Both the position numbers and the translations under genes were made by a program. From Rhodobacter sp. NTK016B (GTDB lineage: Bacteria; Pseudomonadota; Alphaproteobacteria; Rhodobacterales; Rhodobacteraceae): a DNA stretch of 64,000 bases. The DNA is taken from the NCBI RefSeq assembly GCF_017303295.1, contig NZ_JAFKOK010000002.1:62001-126000 (forward strand), written 5' to 3'. A model generated the notes under the pieces. That model did no database searches and was not told the origin of the DNA. It worked only from the letters and a program-made list of their open reading frames with translations. Shown one piece after another: positions 36,356 through 45,958 of this stretch; positions within the stretch are counted from its first letter, which is position 1, and each line of letters begins with the position of its first letter.

Positions 36356-37213
36356 ATGAGCCACCCTGCCCTGACCGATCCCGACCAGCTGGTCTTTTCC
36401 GGCGGCGGGCTGCGCTGCTTCTGGCAGGGCGGGTTCCTGACCCGGCTGGCACAGGACCGCGCCTTTCACCCGCGCCGGATCACGGGCGTCAGCGGTGGGG
36501 CCCTGGCCGGGGCGGCATGGCTTTCGGGCAATGCCCAACGTCTGCTTGAGGCGATGTGCGATGCGTTCGAACAGCGGGACAGCAATCTCGACCTGTTTAA
36601 CGCCGATGCCGAGGGCATCACCCCGCATCAACGGCTTTATTCGCAGGTTGTGGCCGATGTCCTCGATGACACGGCGCAGGCCAAGGTGGCTGAAGGGCCG
36701 CGCTTTCAGATCCTGATCGCCCATCCGCCGAAGACCGGCCTGCCGACGCTGACCGGCACGGCCCTTGCCGCCGCCTATGAGGCCGAGCTGCACATGGTGA
36801 ACGCGCCGCATTTCGGCTGGGCCGAAAAAATGGGCCTCAGCGCCCGGCTGATCGACGCGAACGAGGCCGCGCGCAACGGCCGGCTGGTCGATCTGGTCAG
36901 CGCCGCGGCGGTGATCCCGCCGGTTTTCGAGCCGCCGCTCTGGGACGGGGCGCGTGTCGTCGATGGCGGTATGGCCGATCAGGCGCCGCTGCCCGATCCC
37001 GATGAGGGCTGTACGGTGATCCTGCTCACCCGGCGCTACAAACGACTGCCGGAGGTGCCGAGCCGGGTCTACCTGCATCCCTCGGAAGAAACGCCCGCCG
37101 ACAAGATCGATTTCACCGATCCGGGCAAATTGCGGCGAACATGGGAATTGGGCGCGCAAGACGCCGAGCGGCTCATGGCCGATGGCGAAAAGGCTGAAAT
37201 AGTTGCGCAATAA
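36356..37213 (+). CDS. Patatin-like phospholipase family protein
   Basis: A 285-residue patatin-fold Ser-Asp hydrolase. The oxyanion-hole strand is FSGGGLRCFWQGG, the nucleophile elbow is GVSGG, and the catalytic Asp is in VDGGMAD. No signal peptide is visible, so it should act in the cytoplasm. It lies between phbA and phbB, 65 bases after phbA, suggesting a role linked to PHB granules or acyl-lipid turnover rather than secretion. The start at 36356 has a weak ribosome site. Confidence 0.85.
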   Translation: MSHPALTDPDQLVFSGGGLRCFWQGGFLTRLAQDRAFHPRRITGVSGGALAGAAWLSGNAQRLLEAMCDAFEQRDSNLDLFNADAEGITPHQRLYSQVVADVLDDTAQAKVAEGPRFQILIAHPPKTGLPTLTGTALAAAYEAELHMVNAPHFGWAEKMGLSARLIDANEAARNGRLVDLVSAAAVIPPVFEPPLWDGARVVDGGMADQAPLPDPDEGCTVILLTRRYKRLPEVPSRVYLHPSEETPADKIDFTDPGKLRRTWELGAQDAERLMADGEKAEIVAQ

Positions 37214-37276
37214 TCTTGCGTGAGAAATCCACTACAAGTAACAACGTTTCTAAGATAAGTTTAGAGGAGGAGTGAA

Positions 37277-37999
37277 ATGGCACGAGTTGCATTGGTTACC
37301 GGGGGTTCGCGGGGCATCGGCGCGGCGATCTCGAAGGCGCTGAAAGACGCGGGCTGCACCGTCGCTGCAAGCTATGCGGGCAATGACGAAGCGGCGGCAA
37401 AATTCACCGAAGAAACCGGCATCAAGACCTATAAATGGAACGTCGCCGATTACGAGGCGTCGAAAACCGGGATCGCCGCGGTCGAGGCCGATCTGGGCCC
37501 GATCGACATCGTCGTCGCCAATGCCGGTATCACCAAGGACGCGCCGTTCCACAAGATGACGCCCGAGCAATGGAACGCGGTCATCGACACCAACCTTACC
37601 GGCGTGTTCAACACCGTGCACCCGATCTGGCCGGGCCTGCGCGAGCGTAAATTCGGCCGTGTCGTGGTCATCAGCTCGATCAACGGGCAGAAGGGCCAGT
37701 TCGGTCAGGTGAACTACGCCGCGACCAAGGCGGGTGATCTGGGTATCGTCAAGTCGCTGGCGCAGGAAGGCGCGCGTTTCGGCATCACCGCCAACGCCGT
37801 CTGCCCGGGCTATATCGCGACCGAAATGGTCATGGCCGTGCCCGAGAAGGTACGGGAATCGATCATCGCGGGCATCCCCGCCGGTCGTCTGGGCGAGCCC
37901 GAGGAAATCGCCCGCTGCGTGGCGTTCCTTGCCTCCGACGATGCGGGCTTCATCAACGGCTCGACGATCAGCGCCAACGGTGCGCAGTTCTTCGTCTGA
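37277..37999 (+). CDS. phbB: Acetoacetyl-CoA reductase
   Basis: A 240-residue NADPH-dependent SDR reducing acetoacetyl-CoA to (R)-3-hydroxybutyryl-CoA for PHB. The cofactor loop is TGGSRGIG, the catalytic Ser is in ISSINGQKGQFGQ, and the Tyr-Lys pair is in NYAATKAG; the KGQFGQVNY segment is diagnostic for PhbB against FabG. GAGGAGG precedes the ATG, and the 63-base A/T-rich gap upstream may hold its own promoter. Confidence 0.95.
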   Translation: MARVALVTGGSRGIGAAISKALKDAGCTVAASYAGNDEAAAKFTEETGIKTYKWNVADYEASKTGIAAVEADLGPIDIVVANAGITKDAPFHKMTPEQWNAVIDTNLTGVFNTVHPIWPGLRERKFGRVVVISSINGQKGQFGQVNYAATKAGDLGIVKSLAQEGARFGITANAVCPGYIATEMVMAVPEKVRESIIAGIPAGRLGEPEEIARCVAFLASDDAGFINGSTISANGAQFFV

Positions 38000-38020
38000 T
38001 CGCTGTCCCATGGCGGTACA

Positions 38021-38046
38021 GGGCGGGGCCGTTGCCCCGCCCTTTT
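38021..38046 (+). terminator. Rho-independent terminator after phbB
   Basis: GGGCGGGGC-CGTT-GCCCCGCCC, a perfect 9-bp stem followed by TTTT, 22 bases after the phbB stop. Confidence 0.92.
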
Positions 38047-38148
38047 GCATGACCCCAAGCGCCGGACAAAGAACGGCTTGTCCTTTCGCGCCGGTTGCGT
38101 TTCCTTGGCGCGCCGGCGCACGCGCCCGGTTCAACCAAGGCGAGAGAC

Positions 38149-39039
38149 ATGACGCGGGACAAGGCAACATGGGTGGGCTTTTCGGCGGTGGCGCTCTGGG
38201 CGCTGCTGGCGCTGTTCACGGTCGCGTCGGAACCCGTGCCCCCGTTCCTGCTGAACGCGCTGACCTTCGGGATCGGCGGCGCGGTGGGTCTGATCTGGAT
38301 CGGCGCGACCGGCGGGTTGCGGCAATTGCGACAGGTGCCTCTGGGCGCCTATGCCTTCGGGACGCTGGGGCTGTTCGGCTATCATTTCCTGTATTTCACC
38401 GCCCTGCGCATGGCCCCCGCCGCCGAGGCGGGGTTGATCTGCTATCTCTGGCCGCTGTTCATCGTCGTTTTCTCAGGGCTTCTTCCCGGTGAAACGCTCC
38501 GGCCCGGTCACCTGATCGGCGCGCTGATGGCCTTTGCGGGGGCCGCACTGATCGTCGCGGGCGGATTGGGGGCCTTGTCAGGCGCGCTGGCGGGCTACGG
38601 CGTTGCCTTCGCGGCGGCGCTGACCTGGGCAACCTATTCGCTGGGCTCGCGGCGGTTGAAAGGCGTTCCGACGGCTGCTGTCGCGGTCAACTGCCTGCTG
38701 ACCGCGTTGCTGTCGGTTGTGGCGCATATCGGTCTGGAAGCCACGATATGGCCCGTCGATGCGACGGGCTGGCTGGCCGTGATTGCGCTGGGACTCGGAC
38801 CAGTCGGGCTGGCCTTTTACACATGGGACATCGGCGTGAAGGGCGGGGACATTCAGCTTTTGGGGACGGCGTCCTATGCAGCGCCCCTGTTGTCGACCCT
38901 CGCCCTTGTCGTTGCCGGTATGGCCAGGGCCAGCCTTTCGCTGGCCGTGGCTGCCTTGCTGATCACGGGCGGCGCCGTTCTGGCCGCACGCGCCGGATCG
39001 CGCCGTTCAGGCCGCCTTATTCGGCGGCGAGACGCGTAA
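38149..39039 (+). CDS. EamA-family (DMT superfamily) transporter, YddG-like
   Basis: A 296-residue protein with ten predicted helices in two EamA repeats. LFGYHFLYFTALRMAPAAEAGLICYLWPLFIV is typical of the aromatic amino-acid exporter YddG branch, and KGGDIQLLGTASYAAPLLSTL is the matching C-terminal repeat. It probably exports an amino acid or related metabolite. The start at 38149 has GAGAG upstream. Its last 23 bases overlap the convergent DUF465 gene. Confidence 0.85.
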   Translation: MTRDKATWVGFSAVALWALLALFTVASEPVPPFLLNALTFGIGGAVGLIWIGATGGLRQLRQVPLGAYAFGTLGLFGYHFLYFTALRMAPAAEAGLICYLWPLFIVVFSGLLPGETLRPGHLIGALMAFAGAALIVAGGLGALSGALAGYGVAFAAALTWATYSLGSRRLKGVPTAAVAVNCLLTALLSVVAHIGLEATIWPVDATGWLAVIALGLGPVGLAFYTWDIGVKGGDIQLLGTASYAAPLLSTLALVVAGMARASLSLAVAALLITGGAVLAARAGSRRSGRLIRRRDA

Positions 39040-39184
39040 TCTCTTCCTTCAGGCGCAACTTCTGCTTCTTCATATGGGCGATGGTCATGTCATCGGAGCC
39101 CGGTGCACGTTGCGCGGCTTCGACCTGATCGGAAAGTACCTGGTGACGACGGCGCAATTCGTGAAGATGCGAAGTCAGCGACAT
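39017..39184 (-). CDS. YdcH-family small protein (DUF465)
   Basis: A 55-residue helical hairpin protein: SLTSHLHELRRRHQVLSDQV in the first helix, then MTIAHMKKQKLRLKEEITRL in the second, which is the standard DUF465 pattern. A very strong AAGGAGGA site sits seven bases before the ATG. The function is unknown in all known members. It is convergent with and overlaps the EamA gene. Confidence 0.9.
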   Translation of the reverse strand: MSLTSHLHELRRRHQVLSDQVEAAQRAPGSDDMTIAHMKKQKLRLKEEITRLAAE

Positions 39185-39309
39185 GAGTATCCTCCTTATA
39201 CGGGTGTCCGTATGGTCAAGTGCACCACATCTTCATGCTTTTGTCACACAAAACCCGAAGGCGATTTGTGGAAATTTGGTTTCACCAGCGAGAACAAGCC
39301 GAGCGGCCT

Positions 39310-40056
39310 TCAGTCCCAATCCAGCGCCGCTCCGCCCCGCAGGATCGCTCGCGCTTTGCGTGTAAAGTCGTCACCGTCGGCGACATGTGCCTCGCCTTCA
39401 TGCATCACGAGGGGGGCCTGCATCACGAAAGCCGCCCGGCTGCCCTTTCGGGCTTGCAACACGATCCTTCCGGCGGATCGTTGTTGCCGCGCGGCGATCG
39501 GACGCACCCGGCAGGCGGCGCGCGTTCCAATGGCGATCAAGAGCTCAGGCAACCGCTCGGCCAGATGGATGATCGTCAGATAACCGCCGCTTTTCAGCCG
39601 CTTGAGACCGCAATCCACCCAATCGGCCAGCGGCGTTTCCTCGCGCAGCGCGGCATCGCGCCCGGCATCGCGGGCGGCGGGGCCAGTTGGGCGATAATAG
39701 GGCGGATTGGCCAGAACATGATCGAAAGGCAGACGCAGCTCAGCGGGAATCGACCGCAGGTCCCCGGTCGCGACGCAGGCCTCCAGACCATTCTCGGCCA
39801 TGTTCCGCCGTGCCAGATCGGCGTAGAAGGGCTGCCGTTCAACCCCGGACAGCGACAGCCCCGCCACCCGCGACGCCAGCGCGATCAGCGCCGTTCCCGC
39901 GCCGCAGCCGAGTTCCAGCACCGACTGGCCAGGCTGTGCGGGCACGGCCGCCGCTAAAAGCAGTGGATCGGTCGCCGCGCGGTAGCCATCGCGCGGTTGC
40001 GCGATGGTGAAACGGCCATCCATATAGACGTCGCGGGTCAGCGTCGGGTCAGTCAT
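39310..40056 (-). CDS. TrmN6/YfiC-like SAM-dependent adenine-N6 methyltransferase
   Basis: A 248-residue class I methyltransferase. The SAM loop is LELGCGAGTALIAL and the amino-methyltransferase catalytic motif is NPPYYRP. The opening RDVYMDGRFTIAQPRDGYRAATDPLLLAAA matches the group that modifies A37 of tRNA1(Val). The ATG at 40056 is chosen over one seven codons earlier because it lies closest to the family start; it overlaps the DUF2007 stop by 8 bases. Confidence 0.85.
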   Translation of the reverse strand: MTDPTLTRDVYMDGRFTIAQPRDGYRAATDPLLLAAAVPAQPGQSVLELGCGAGTALIALASRVAGLSLSGVERQPFYADLARRNMAENGLEACVATGDLRSIPAELRLPFDHVLANPPYYRPTGPAARDAGRDAALREETPLADWVDCGLKRLKSGGYLTIIHLAERLPELLIAIGTRAACRVRPIAARQQRSAGRIVLQARKGSRAAFVMQAPLVMHEGEAHVADGDDFTRKARAILRGGAALDWD

Positions 40057-40252
40057 CAACCGGCACGTTGTTGTCACGCAGGATTGCCTTTGCCATGAAG
40101 AGTTGTTCGTCGCGGACCAGCAGCCGCTGCGGCACGATGGACAACGCGCTCATATGGACGTCCACGGGAAACGCCTCTATACCTTCCGCCGCAAGAAGCG
40201 CCGTTGCGAAGGGGATGACCGTCGGGTCGGTCGTACGCAGCAGTTCTTTCAT
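40049..40252 (-). CDS. DUF2007 domain protein
   Basis: A 67-residue protein beginning MKELLRTTDPTVIPFATALLAAEGIEAF, then the conserved D-V-H-M-S-A-L segment and RLLVRDEQLFMAKAIL. This is the DUF2007 fold (GlnB-like ferredoxin fold), annotated as a putative signal-transducing protein with unknown partner. It is divergent from the prenyl synthase gene with only 52 bases between starts, and co-transcribed with the methyltransferase. Confidence 0.87.
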   Translation of the reverse strand: MKELLRTTDPTVIPFATALLAAEGIEAFPVDVHMSALSIVPQRLLVRDEQLFMAKAILRDNNVPVDD

Positions 40253-40304
40253 GAGATCACTAAACGGCAAGCCCTGGAGCTTGTCAAAGCAGAGGCAGCC
40301 GCCG

Positions 40305-41300
40305 ATGAATGTCACCTCCGTCAGCCCGCTCGAAGCCCTGTCTCGAGTCCTGACCGATGACATGGATCAGGTGAACGCCCTGATTCGCACCCGCATGATG
40401 TCAGAGAACGCGCCGCGCATCCCCGAGGTGACCGCGCATCTGATCGAAGCGGGCGGCAAACGCATCCGCCCGATGCTGACGCTCGCCGCGGCGCGGCTAT
40501 GCGGCTATCAGGGCGACGATCACGTCAAGCTGGCCGCGACGGTCGAGTTCATCCACACCGCGACGCTCTTGCATGACGATGTGGTCGATGAAAGCGGCCA
40601 GCGGCGCGGGCGTCCGACGGCGAACCTGCTTTGGGACAACAAATCAAGCGTGCTGGTGGGCGACTATCTGTTCGCCCGGGCGTTCCAGCTGATGGTCGAG
40701 CCCGGCAATCTCCGCGCCCTGTCGATCCTGTCGAACGCAGCCGCCGTGATCGCCGAGGGCGAGGTTCTGCAACTGACAGCGGCGCAGAACATCGCCACCA
40801 CGGAAGACACCTACATGACGGTGATCCGTGGCAAGACAGCGGCCTTGTTCTCGGCGGCGACGCAGGTCGGACCGGTCATCACCGGCGCACCCGAAGAGCA
40901 GGTGCAAGCGATGTTCGATTACGGCGACGCGCTGGGGATCTGCTTTCAGATCGTCGACGATTATCTGGATTACGGCGGCGCCGGGAATGCGATCGGCAAG
41001 AACCTTGGCGACGATTTCCGCGAGCGCAAACTGACCATGCCGGTGATCCGCGCCATCGCCGCAGCCGATGACGAGGAGCGCGCGTTCTGGGACCGCACGA
41101 TTGCGCGCGGCCAGCAGGAAGACGGCGATCTGGACACCGCGATGGCGCTGCTTGAGAAACACGGCGCGCTGGCCTCGACCCGTCAGGCGGCGCTGGACTG
41201 GGCCGCGCGAGCGCGCGGCGCGCTGGCGCCGATGCCCGGGCATCCGCTGAAAGCGATGCTGTCGGATCTGGCGGATTTCGTCGTGGAGCGCGTCAACTAG
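40305..41300 (+). CDS. Polyprenyl diphosphate synthase (octaprenyl/decaprenyl type)
   Basis: A 331-residue trans-prenyltransferase making the long isoprenoid tail of ubiquinone. The first Asp-rich motif is LLHDDVVDES, the second IVDDYLDYGG; AGGKRIRP binds IPP. The residues before the first DDxxD are Thr/Ala rather than bulky aromatics, as expected for a long-chain product, but the tail length (most likely C50 in this group) is not certain. Its last 8 bases overlap ispE on the other strand. Confidence 0.93.
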   Translation: MNVTSVSPLEALSRVLTDDMDQVNALIRTRMMSENAPRIPEVTAHLIEAGGKRIRPMLTLAAARLCGYQGDDHVKLAATVEFIHTATLLHDDVVDESGQRRGRPTANLLWDNKSSVLVGDYLFARAFQLMVEPGNLRALSILSNAAAVIAEGEVLQLTAAQNIATTEDTYMTVIRGKTAALFSAATQVGPVITGAPEEQVQAMFDYGDALGICFQIVDDYLDYGGAGNAIGKNLGDDFRERKLTMPVIRAIAAADDEERAFWDRTIARGQQEDGDLDTAMALLEKHGALASTRQAALDWAARARGALAPMPGHPLKAMLSDLADFVVERVN

Positions 41301-42162
41301 GCGACGGCAGGGTCCGGGTCGCCAGAACGAAAGCCGCCTGCCCATTCACGGCCGAGTTCAGGGCCAAGTTCAGGGCCGAAGCCGCGTCATCGCGGCTGGC
41401 CTGATCGCGGAAGATCCCGAAACAGGTCGCGCCTGATCCGGTCATGCGCGCCAGCGCGCAGCCGGGCTGGGCCTCGATCATATCCAGCAGATCACGGATC
41501 GCGGGCATCAGGCGGATCGCCGGATCTTGCAGATCGTTGCGCATCCCCCCAAGCCAGTCACAAAGCGCGGGCGCGTCCAACCCCTCAGGCAAGGCGTCGG
41601 GCATGGGCGGGTTCCGGCGCTCGGTCATGGCCTTGAAGACGGCGGGCGTCGACAGCCCCTGCCCCGGATTGACCAGAAGCAGCCACAAGGCCGGGATGCC
41701 CGCAAGCGGCACCACCTGCTCGCCCAGCCCCTGCATCCGCGAGGGCTGCGGCGCGGCCATGCAGACCGGCAGATCGGCGCCCAGCCGCATCAGCGCGTCG
41801 ATACCGGGAAGGGGTTTCGCGTCCCGCTCGGCCAACAGCCGGATCGCGGCGGCGGCATCGGACGAACCGCCCCCCATCCCCGACGCCACCGGCAGCCATT
41901 TATCCAGCGTGAAGGCCGCGCCTTCGGCCCCCATCAACCGCGCGGCGCGCAGGATCAGGTTGTCAGGCTCGGGTGCCAGAGCCGCGGCCTGCGGGCCGTG
42001 AATATCCAGCGACAGGCCCGGCCCGGGACCGAGCGTCAGCCCGTCGCCGGCCTCGGCAAAGACCACCAGCGAATCCAGCAGGTGATAGCCGTCCTCGCGC
42101 TGGCCGGTGACGTGCAGCGTCAGGTTGATCTTGGCCGGGGCAACCCGGGTCGCGCCCGGCAT
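41293..42162 (-). CDS. ispE: 4-diphosphocytidyl-2-C-methyl-D-erythritol kinase
   Basis: A 289-residue GHMP kinase of the MEP isoprenoid pathway. The N-terminal APAKINLTLHVTGQREDGYH is diagnostic for IspE, the ATP loop is PVASGMGGGSSDAAAAI, and GSGATCFGIF is the third GHMP motif. The ATG overlaps the stop of the TPR gene (TGATG), so it is coupled to it. It is convergent with the prenyl synthase, a functional neighbour in isoprenoid metabolism. Confidence 0.94.
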   Translation of the reverse strand: MPGATRVAPAKINLTLHVTGQREDGYHLLDSLVVFAEAGDGLTLGPGPGLSLDIHGPQAAALAPEPDNLILRAARLMGAEGAAFTLDKWLPVASGMGGGSSDAAAAIRLLAERDAKPLPGIDALMRLGADLPVCMAAPQPSRMQGLGEQVVPLAGIPALWLLLVNPGQGLSTPAVFKAMTERRNPPMPDALPEGLDAPALCDWLGGMRNDLQDPAIRLMPAIRDLLDMIEAQPGCALARMTGSGATCFGIFRDQASRDDAASALNLALNSAVNGQAAFVLATRTLPSPS

Positions 42163-43874
42163 CACTCGGCCGGATGCAGCGGCGGTTCTCCCGCCTCCTG
42201 ACGCACCGCATCCAGCCCGAGGTCGAGCTTGCGGCGCACGCGGTCCTGATCGAGCTGGTCGGCAGGCGCGAAGGACAGCGCGCGGCGCCACTGGAAGCGG
42301 GCCTCTCGCTGACGGCCCACGGCCCAGTAGACATCGCCCAGATGGTCGTTGAGCACTGCGTCGGTGGGCTCCATCTCGACCGAACGCTCCATATGCGGCA
42401 GCGCTTCGTCATAGCGGCCCAGACGGAACAGCGCCCAGGCAAGACTGTCGAGGATATAGCCGCTGTCGGGATCGCCCGCGACGGCGCGCTCGATCATGTC
42501 GAGCGCCTCGTCCAGCTTCTCGCCGCGTTCGATCAGCGAATAGCCCAGATAGTTCAGCACCGTGGGCTGATCGGGCTCGACTTCGAGCGCGCGGCGGAAA
42601 TCGGCCTCGGCGGCCTCCCAATTGTCGGCGCGCGAATAGGCCACCGCGCGCGAGAACCAGATCGGCCATTCCGGCGACAGACCCGCATCCTCCATCAGCG
42701 CGATGGCGCGGGAATAGGCCTCGGCGGCGGCGGCGAATTGCTCGTCGCGGCGCAGGAAATCGGCCAGCACGCTGCTGGCCGCATAGCTGTCGGGGTTCTC
42801 GTCGGCCATCGCGGTCAGATCGGCGATCGCCTCGTCCCGGCGGCCCAACGTTTCCAGCACCTGCGCCCGGCCCATCCGCGCGGCATTGCCCAGCACGTCG
42901 TCGTCGGGGATCGCATCATAGGCCTGAGCGGCCATATGCGGCTGTTCCATGTCTTCGAAGATCTGGCCGATCATCAGCTGCGATTCCGACAGCGCCGGAT
43001 TCACCCAGACTGCCGCCTGCGCGTAGATCAGCGCCTCGACCGGGTTGCGGGCGTTTTCCATCGCCGTCGCCATGACCGAGAACACCTCGGCCATGCCCTG
43101 TGCCGGGGTTGCGATCACGTCGAAGGGCAGCGCACGGCCTTCGGTATAGGCGGCGCGCATCTGGTCGATGCGCGGATCGGTCCCGCCCAGAAACACCGTG
43201 TCGATCAGCGTCACGGCCTCGTCATAGCGCTCGTTGAGCGCCAGAAGCTGCGCGTAAGCCATATATCCGCGACGGTTCAGCGCACTGGCCACGCCGGTAT
43301 CGGGGTTCTCGACGGCGGCAAGTGCGCCTTCGACATCGCCCACCAGCGCCAGCGACAGCGCGCGGCAATAGCCCGCGAAAGCCTCCATCCCCTCCATGCC
43401 GGAAATCTGGTCGAGCGTTTCCAGCGCTTCGGACATTCGCCCGGCCCCCAGATGCGCCCAGGCCTGTGCCAGCCCTTCGATCAGCGGGTGCATGTCGGCG
43501 TCGCTTTGCGTCAGCTCCAGCGCGCGGGTGTAGTCGGCCTCGACAAAGGCCTGCGCCAGCAGCACCAGCGAGGCGATGCGGTTCGACGGATCGAGCGCCA
43601 GCATATCGGTCGCGTTGCGCGTGGCCTGTTCGACCTCGCCCACCGTGAACGCGCTGATCACCAGCCCCTCAAGCGTCGACAAATCGTCGGGATTGAGGCT
43701 GTGAAGCCGCTCGAGATACGGCAGCGAGGCCGAGAAATCGTTCATGATCCCCGCCTGCCGCGCCGCCAGGAACGCACCGGCGGCCCCCTGCGCGCTGGCC
43801 ATAGACGGCGCAAGCACGCCCGTGGTCGTCAGAACGGCCAGAAGGGCCGGGCGAAGAAAGGGGGGAAAAGGCAA
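42162..43874 (-). CDS. Secreted tetratricopeptide-repeat protein
   Basis: A 570-residue protein with a signal peptide (about residues 1-29, ASAQ end) followed by a near-continuous array of TPR units, including the classical NYLGYSLIERGEKLDEALDMIERAV and YILDSLAWALFRLGRYDEALPHMERSV. The start is a TTG at 43874 with GGGAGA upstream; no ATG precedes the signal peptide. It is probably a periplasmic scaffold. TPR proteins in this position next to ispE recur in Rhodobacterales, but no role is known. Confidence 0.9.
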   Translation of the reverse strand: MPFPPFLRPALLAVLTTTGVLAPSMASAQGAAGAFLAARQAGIMNDFSASLPYLERLHSLNPDDLSTLEGLVISAFTVGEVEQATRNATDMLALDPSNRIASLVLLAQAFVEADYTRALELTQSDADMHPLIEGLAQAWAHLGAGRMSEALETLDQISGMEGMEAFAGYCRALSLALVGDVEGALAAVENPDTGVASALNRRGYMAYAQLLALNERYDEAVTLIDTVFLGGTDPRIDQMRAAYTEGRALPFDVIATPAQGMAEVFSVMATAMENARNPVEALIYAQAAVWVNPALSESQLMIGQIFEDMEQPHMAAQAYDAIPDDDVLGNAARMGRAQVLETLGRRDEAIADLTAMADENPDSYAASSVLADFLRRDEQFAAAAEAYSRAIALMEDAGLSPEWPIWFSRAVAYSRADNWEAAEADFRRALEVEPDQPTVLNYLGYSLIERGEKLDEALDMIERAVAGDPDSGYILDSLAWALFRLGRYDEALPHMERSVEMEPTDAVLNDHLGDVYWAVGRQREARFQWRRALSFAPADQLDQDRVRRKLDLGLDAVRQEAGEPPLHPAE

Positions 43875-44004
43875 GGGTGTCTCCCGCGAGGCTGAGGGAT
43901 CGTCTGTCCCCAGATGTAGCGGGCTGACCGGTCAAGGGCAATGCGCGTGGCCTGCCCGCGCCCGCGTGAAGGATCACGCAAGCGCGAGCGGCCCGGCATC
44001 AGCG

Positions 44005-45660
44005 TCACATATTCGGGTAGTTGGGCCCGTCTCCGCCCTGCGGCGTGGTCCAGTTGATGTTCTGGCTGGGATCCTTGATGTCGCAGGTCTTGCAATGAAC
44101 GCAGTTCTGGAAGTTGATCACGAATTCCGGCTTGCCGTCCTTCTCGACCACCTCGTAGACGCCCGCCGGGCAATAGCGCTGCGCGGGCTCGTCGAATTTC
44201 GGCAGGTTCACTGAAATCGGGATCGAGGGATCCTTGAGCTTCAGGTGGCAGGGCTGGCTTTCTTCGTGGTTCGTGGCGCTGAAGGACACGTTGGTCAGCC
44301 GGTCGAAAGACAACACGCCATCGGGCCGCGGATAGTCGATGGGCTTGTATTTCGCCGCCTCGCCCGTGGCCTGCGCGTCGTTGATCCGGTGGCGCAGCGT
44401 GCCGAACAGCGAAAAGCCCAGCGTGTTCGTCCACATGTCGAGCCCGCCCAGCGCGGTCGAGGCCACGAGGCCCCATTTCGACCACATCGGCTTGACGTTG
44501 CGGACCCGCTTCAGATCCTTGCCGATCACGCCGCCGCGCACGTTCTCTTCGTAGATCGGCAGCTCGTCGCCCTCACGGCCGGCCTTGATCGCCTCATAGG
44601 CGGCCTCGGCGGCCTCGATGCCCGAATGCATCGCGTTATGGTTGCCCTTGATGCGCGGCACGTTCACCAGCCCGGCCGAGCAGCCCAGCAGCACCGCACC
44701 CGGCATGGTCATTTTCGGGATCGACTGCCAGCCGCCTTCGGAAATCGCGCGCGCGCCATAGGCCACGCGCTTGCCGCCTTTCAGCAGCTCGGCAACCATC
44801 GGATGGTGCTTGAAGCGCTGGAATTCCATGTAGGGATACAGATGCGGGTTCTTGTAGTTCAGGTGAACTACGAAACCGATCAGAACCTGATTGTTTTCGA
44901 AATGGTAGATGAACGACCCGCCGCCCGCATTGCCACCCAGCGGCCAGCCCATCGTGTGCGTGACGGTGCCTTCGCGGTGCTTCTCGGGGTCGATTTCCCA
45001 GATCTCTTTCATCCCGAGGCCGAATTTCTGCGGGCAATGACCCTTCGACAGCTCGTATTTCTGGATCAGTTCCTTGGCCAGCGAGCCGCGCACGCCTTCC
45101 GCGATGAACACGTATTTGCCGTGCAGCTCCATGCCGACTTCGGTGTTTTCGCCGATCGAGCCATCGGGCTCCAGACCGAACACCCCGGCGACGACGCCCT
45201 TCACGCGGTCGCCGTCATAGACCAGTTCGCTTGCCGCCATGCCCGGGAAGATCTCGACGCCCAGCGCTTCGGCCTGTTCGGCCATCCAGCGGCAGACATT
45301 GCCCATCGAGACGATGTAATTGCCGTGGTTGTTCATCAAGGGCGGCATCGGCCAGTTCGGCACACGGACCGAGCCCCCCTCGCCCAGCATGTAGAAATTG
45401 TCGTGCGTCACCGGCACGTTGAGCGGCGCGCCCTTTTCCTTCCAGTCCGGGATCAGCCGGTTCAGGCCCGACGGGTCCAGCACCGCGCCCGACAGGATAT
45501 GCGCGCCCACTTCCGAGCCCTTCTCCAGCACCACGACGCTGAGATCCGCGTCGAGCTGCTTGAGCCGGATCGCCGCCGACAGGCCGGCGGGGCCGGCACC
45601 GACGATGACGACATCGTATTCCATCGATTCGCGTTCGATCGCGGGTCCGGTCTCTGGCAT
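44005..45660 (-). CDS. Electron-transfer flavoprotein:ubiquinone oxidoreductase
   Basis: A 551-residue membrane-associated FAD and 4Fe-4S protein that passes electrons from reduced ETF to ubiquinone. The FAD loop is VVIVGAGPAGLSAAIRL (near residue 17), and the C-terminal ferredoxin-like domain contains CPAGVYEV and NCVHCKTCDIKDPSQNINW with the four cluster Cys. GAGGAG precedes the ATG at 45660. It would serve acyl-CoA dehydrogenases such as the one at 50846. Confidence 0.96.
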   Translation of the reverse strand: MPETGPAIERESMEYDVVIVGAGPAGLSAAIRLKQLDADLSVVVLEKGSEVGAHILSGAVLDPSGLNRLIPDWKEKGAPLNVPVTHDNFYMLGEGGSVRVPNWPMPPLMNNHGNYIVSMGNVCRWMAEQAEALGVEIFPGMAASELVYDGDRVKGVVAGVFGLEPDGSIGENTEVGMELHGKYVFIAEGVRGSLAKELIQKYELSKGHCPQKFGLGMKEIWEIDPEKHREGTVTHTMGWPLGGNAGGGSFIYHFENNQVLIGFVVHLNYKNPHLYPYMEFQRFKHHPMVAELLKGGKRVAYGARAISEGGWQSIPKMTMPGAVLLGCSAGLVNVPRIKGNHNAMHSGIEAAEAAYEAIKAGREGDELPIYEENVRGGVIGKDLKRVRNVKPMWSKWGLVASTALGGLDMWTNTLGFSLFGTLRHRINDAQATGEAAKYKPIDYPRPDGVLSFDRLTNVSFSATNHEESQPCHLKLKDPSIPISVNLPKFDEPAQRYCPAGVYEVVEKDGKPEFVINFQNCVHCKTCDIKDPSQNINWTTPQGGDGPNYPNM

Positions 45661-45958
45661 GGTGGCTCCTCGTGACGAATGGCTGCCAAATGGCGCAACT
45701 TTGTTTCGTGGTGGATACCCTTTGCAGGGCGTAAGGGTCAATCCAGACCGCGCGTCAGAATGCTGCGTTGCAGACAATCTCTGTATCACGACGTCAGGGG
45801 CCTGCGGAACCACAGCCGGCGGTTGTGCGCCGCCCTGCCCCGGCGGGCCTTCAGGCGGGGCTTGCATTTCACCCGCCCCTTGTTATCAGATGGTTGCGTT
45901 GACCTCAGAACTGCCCCGGCCGTTGGCCGAGGGCGTTTTCATTTGCGTGTGAGACCCG

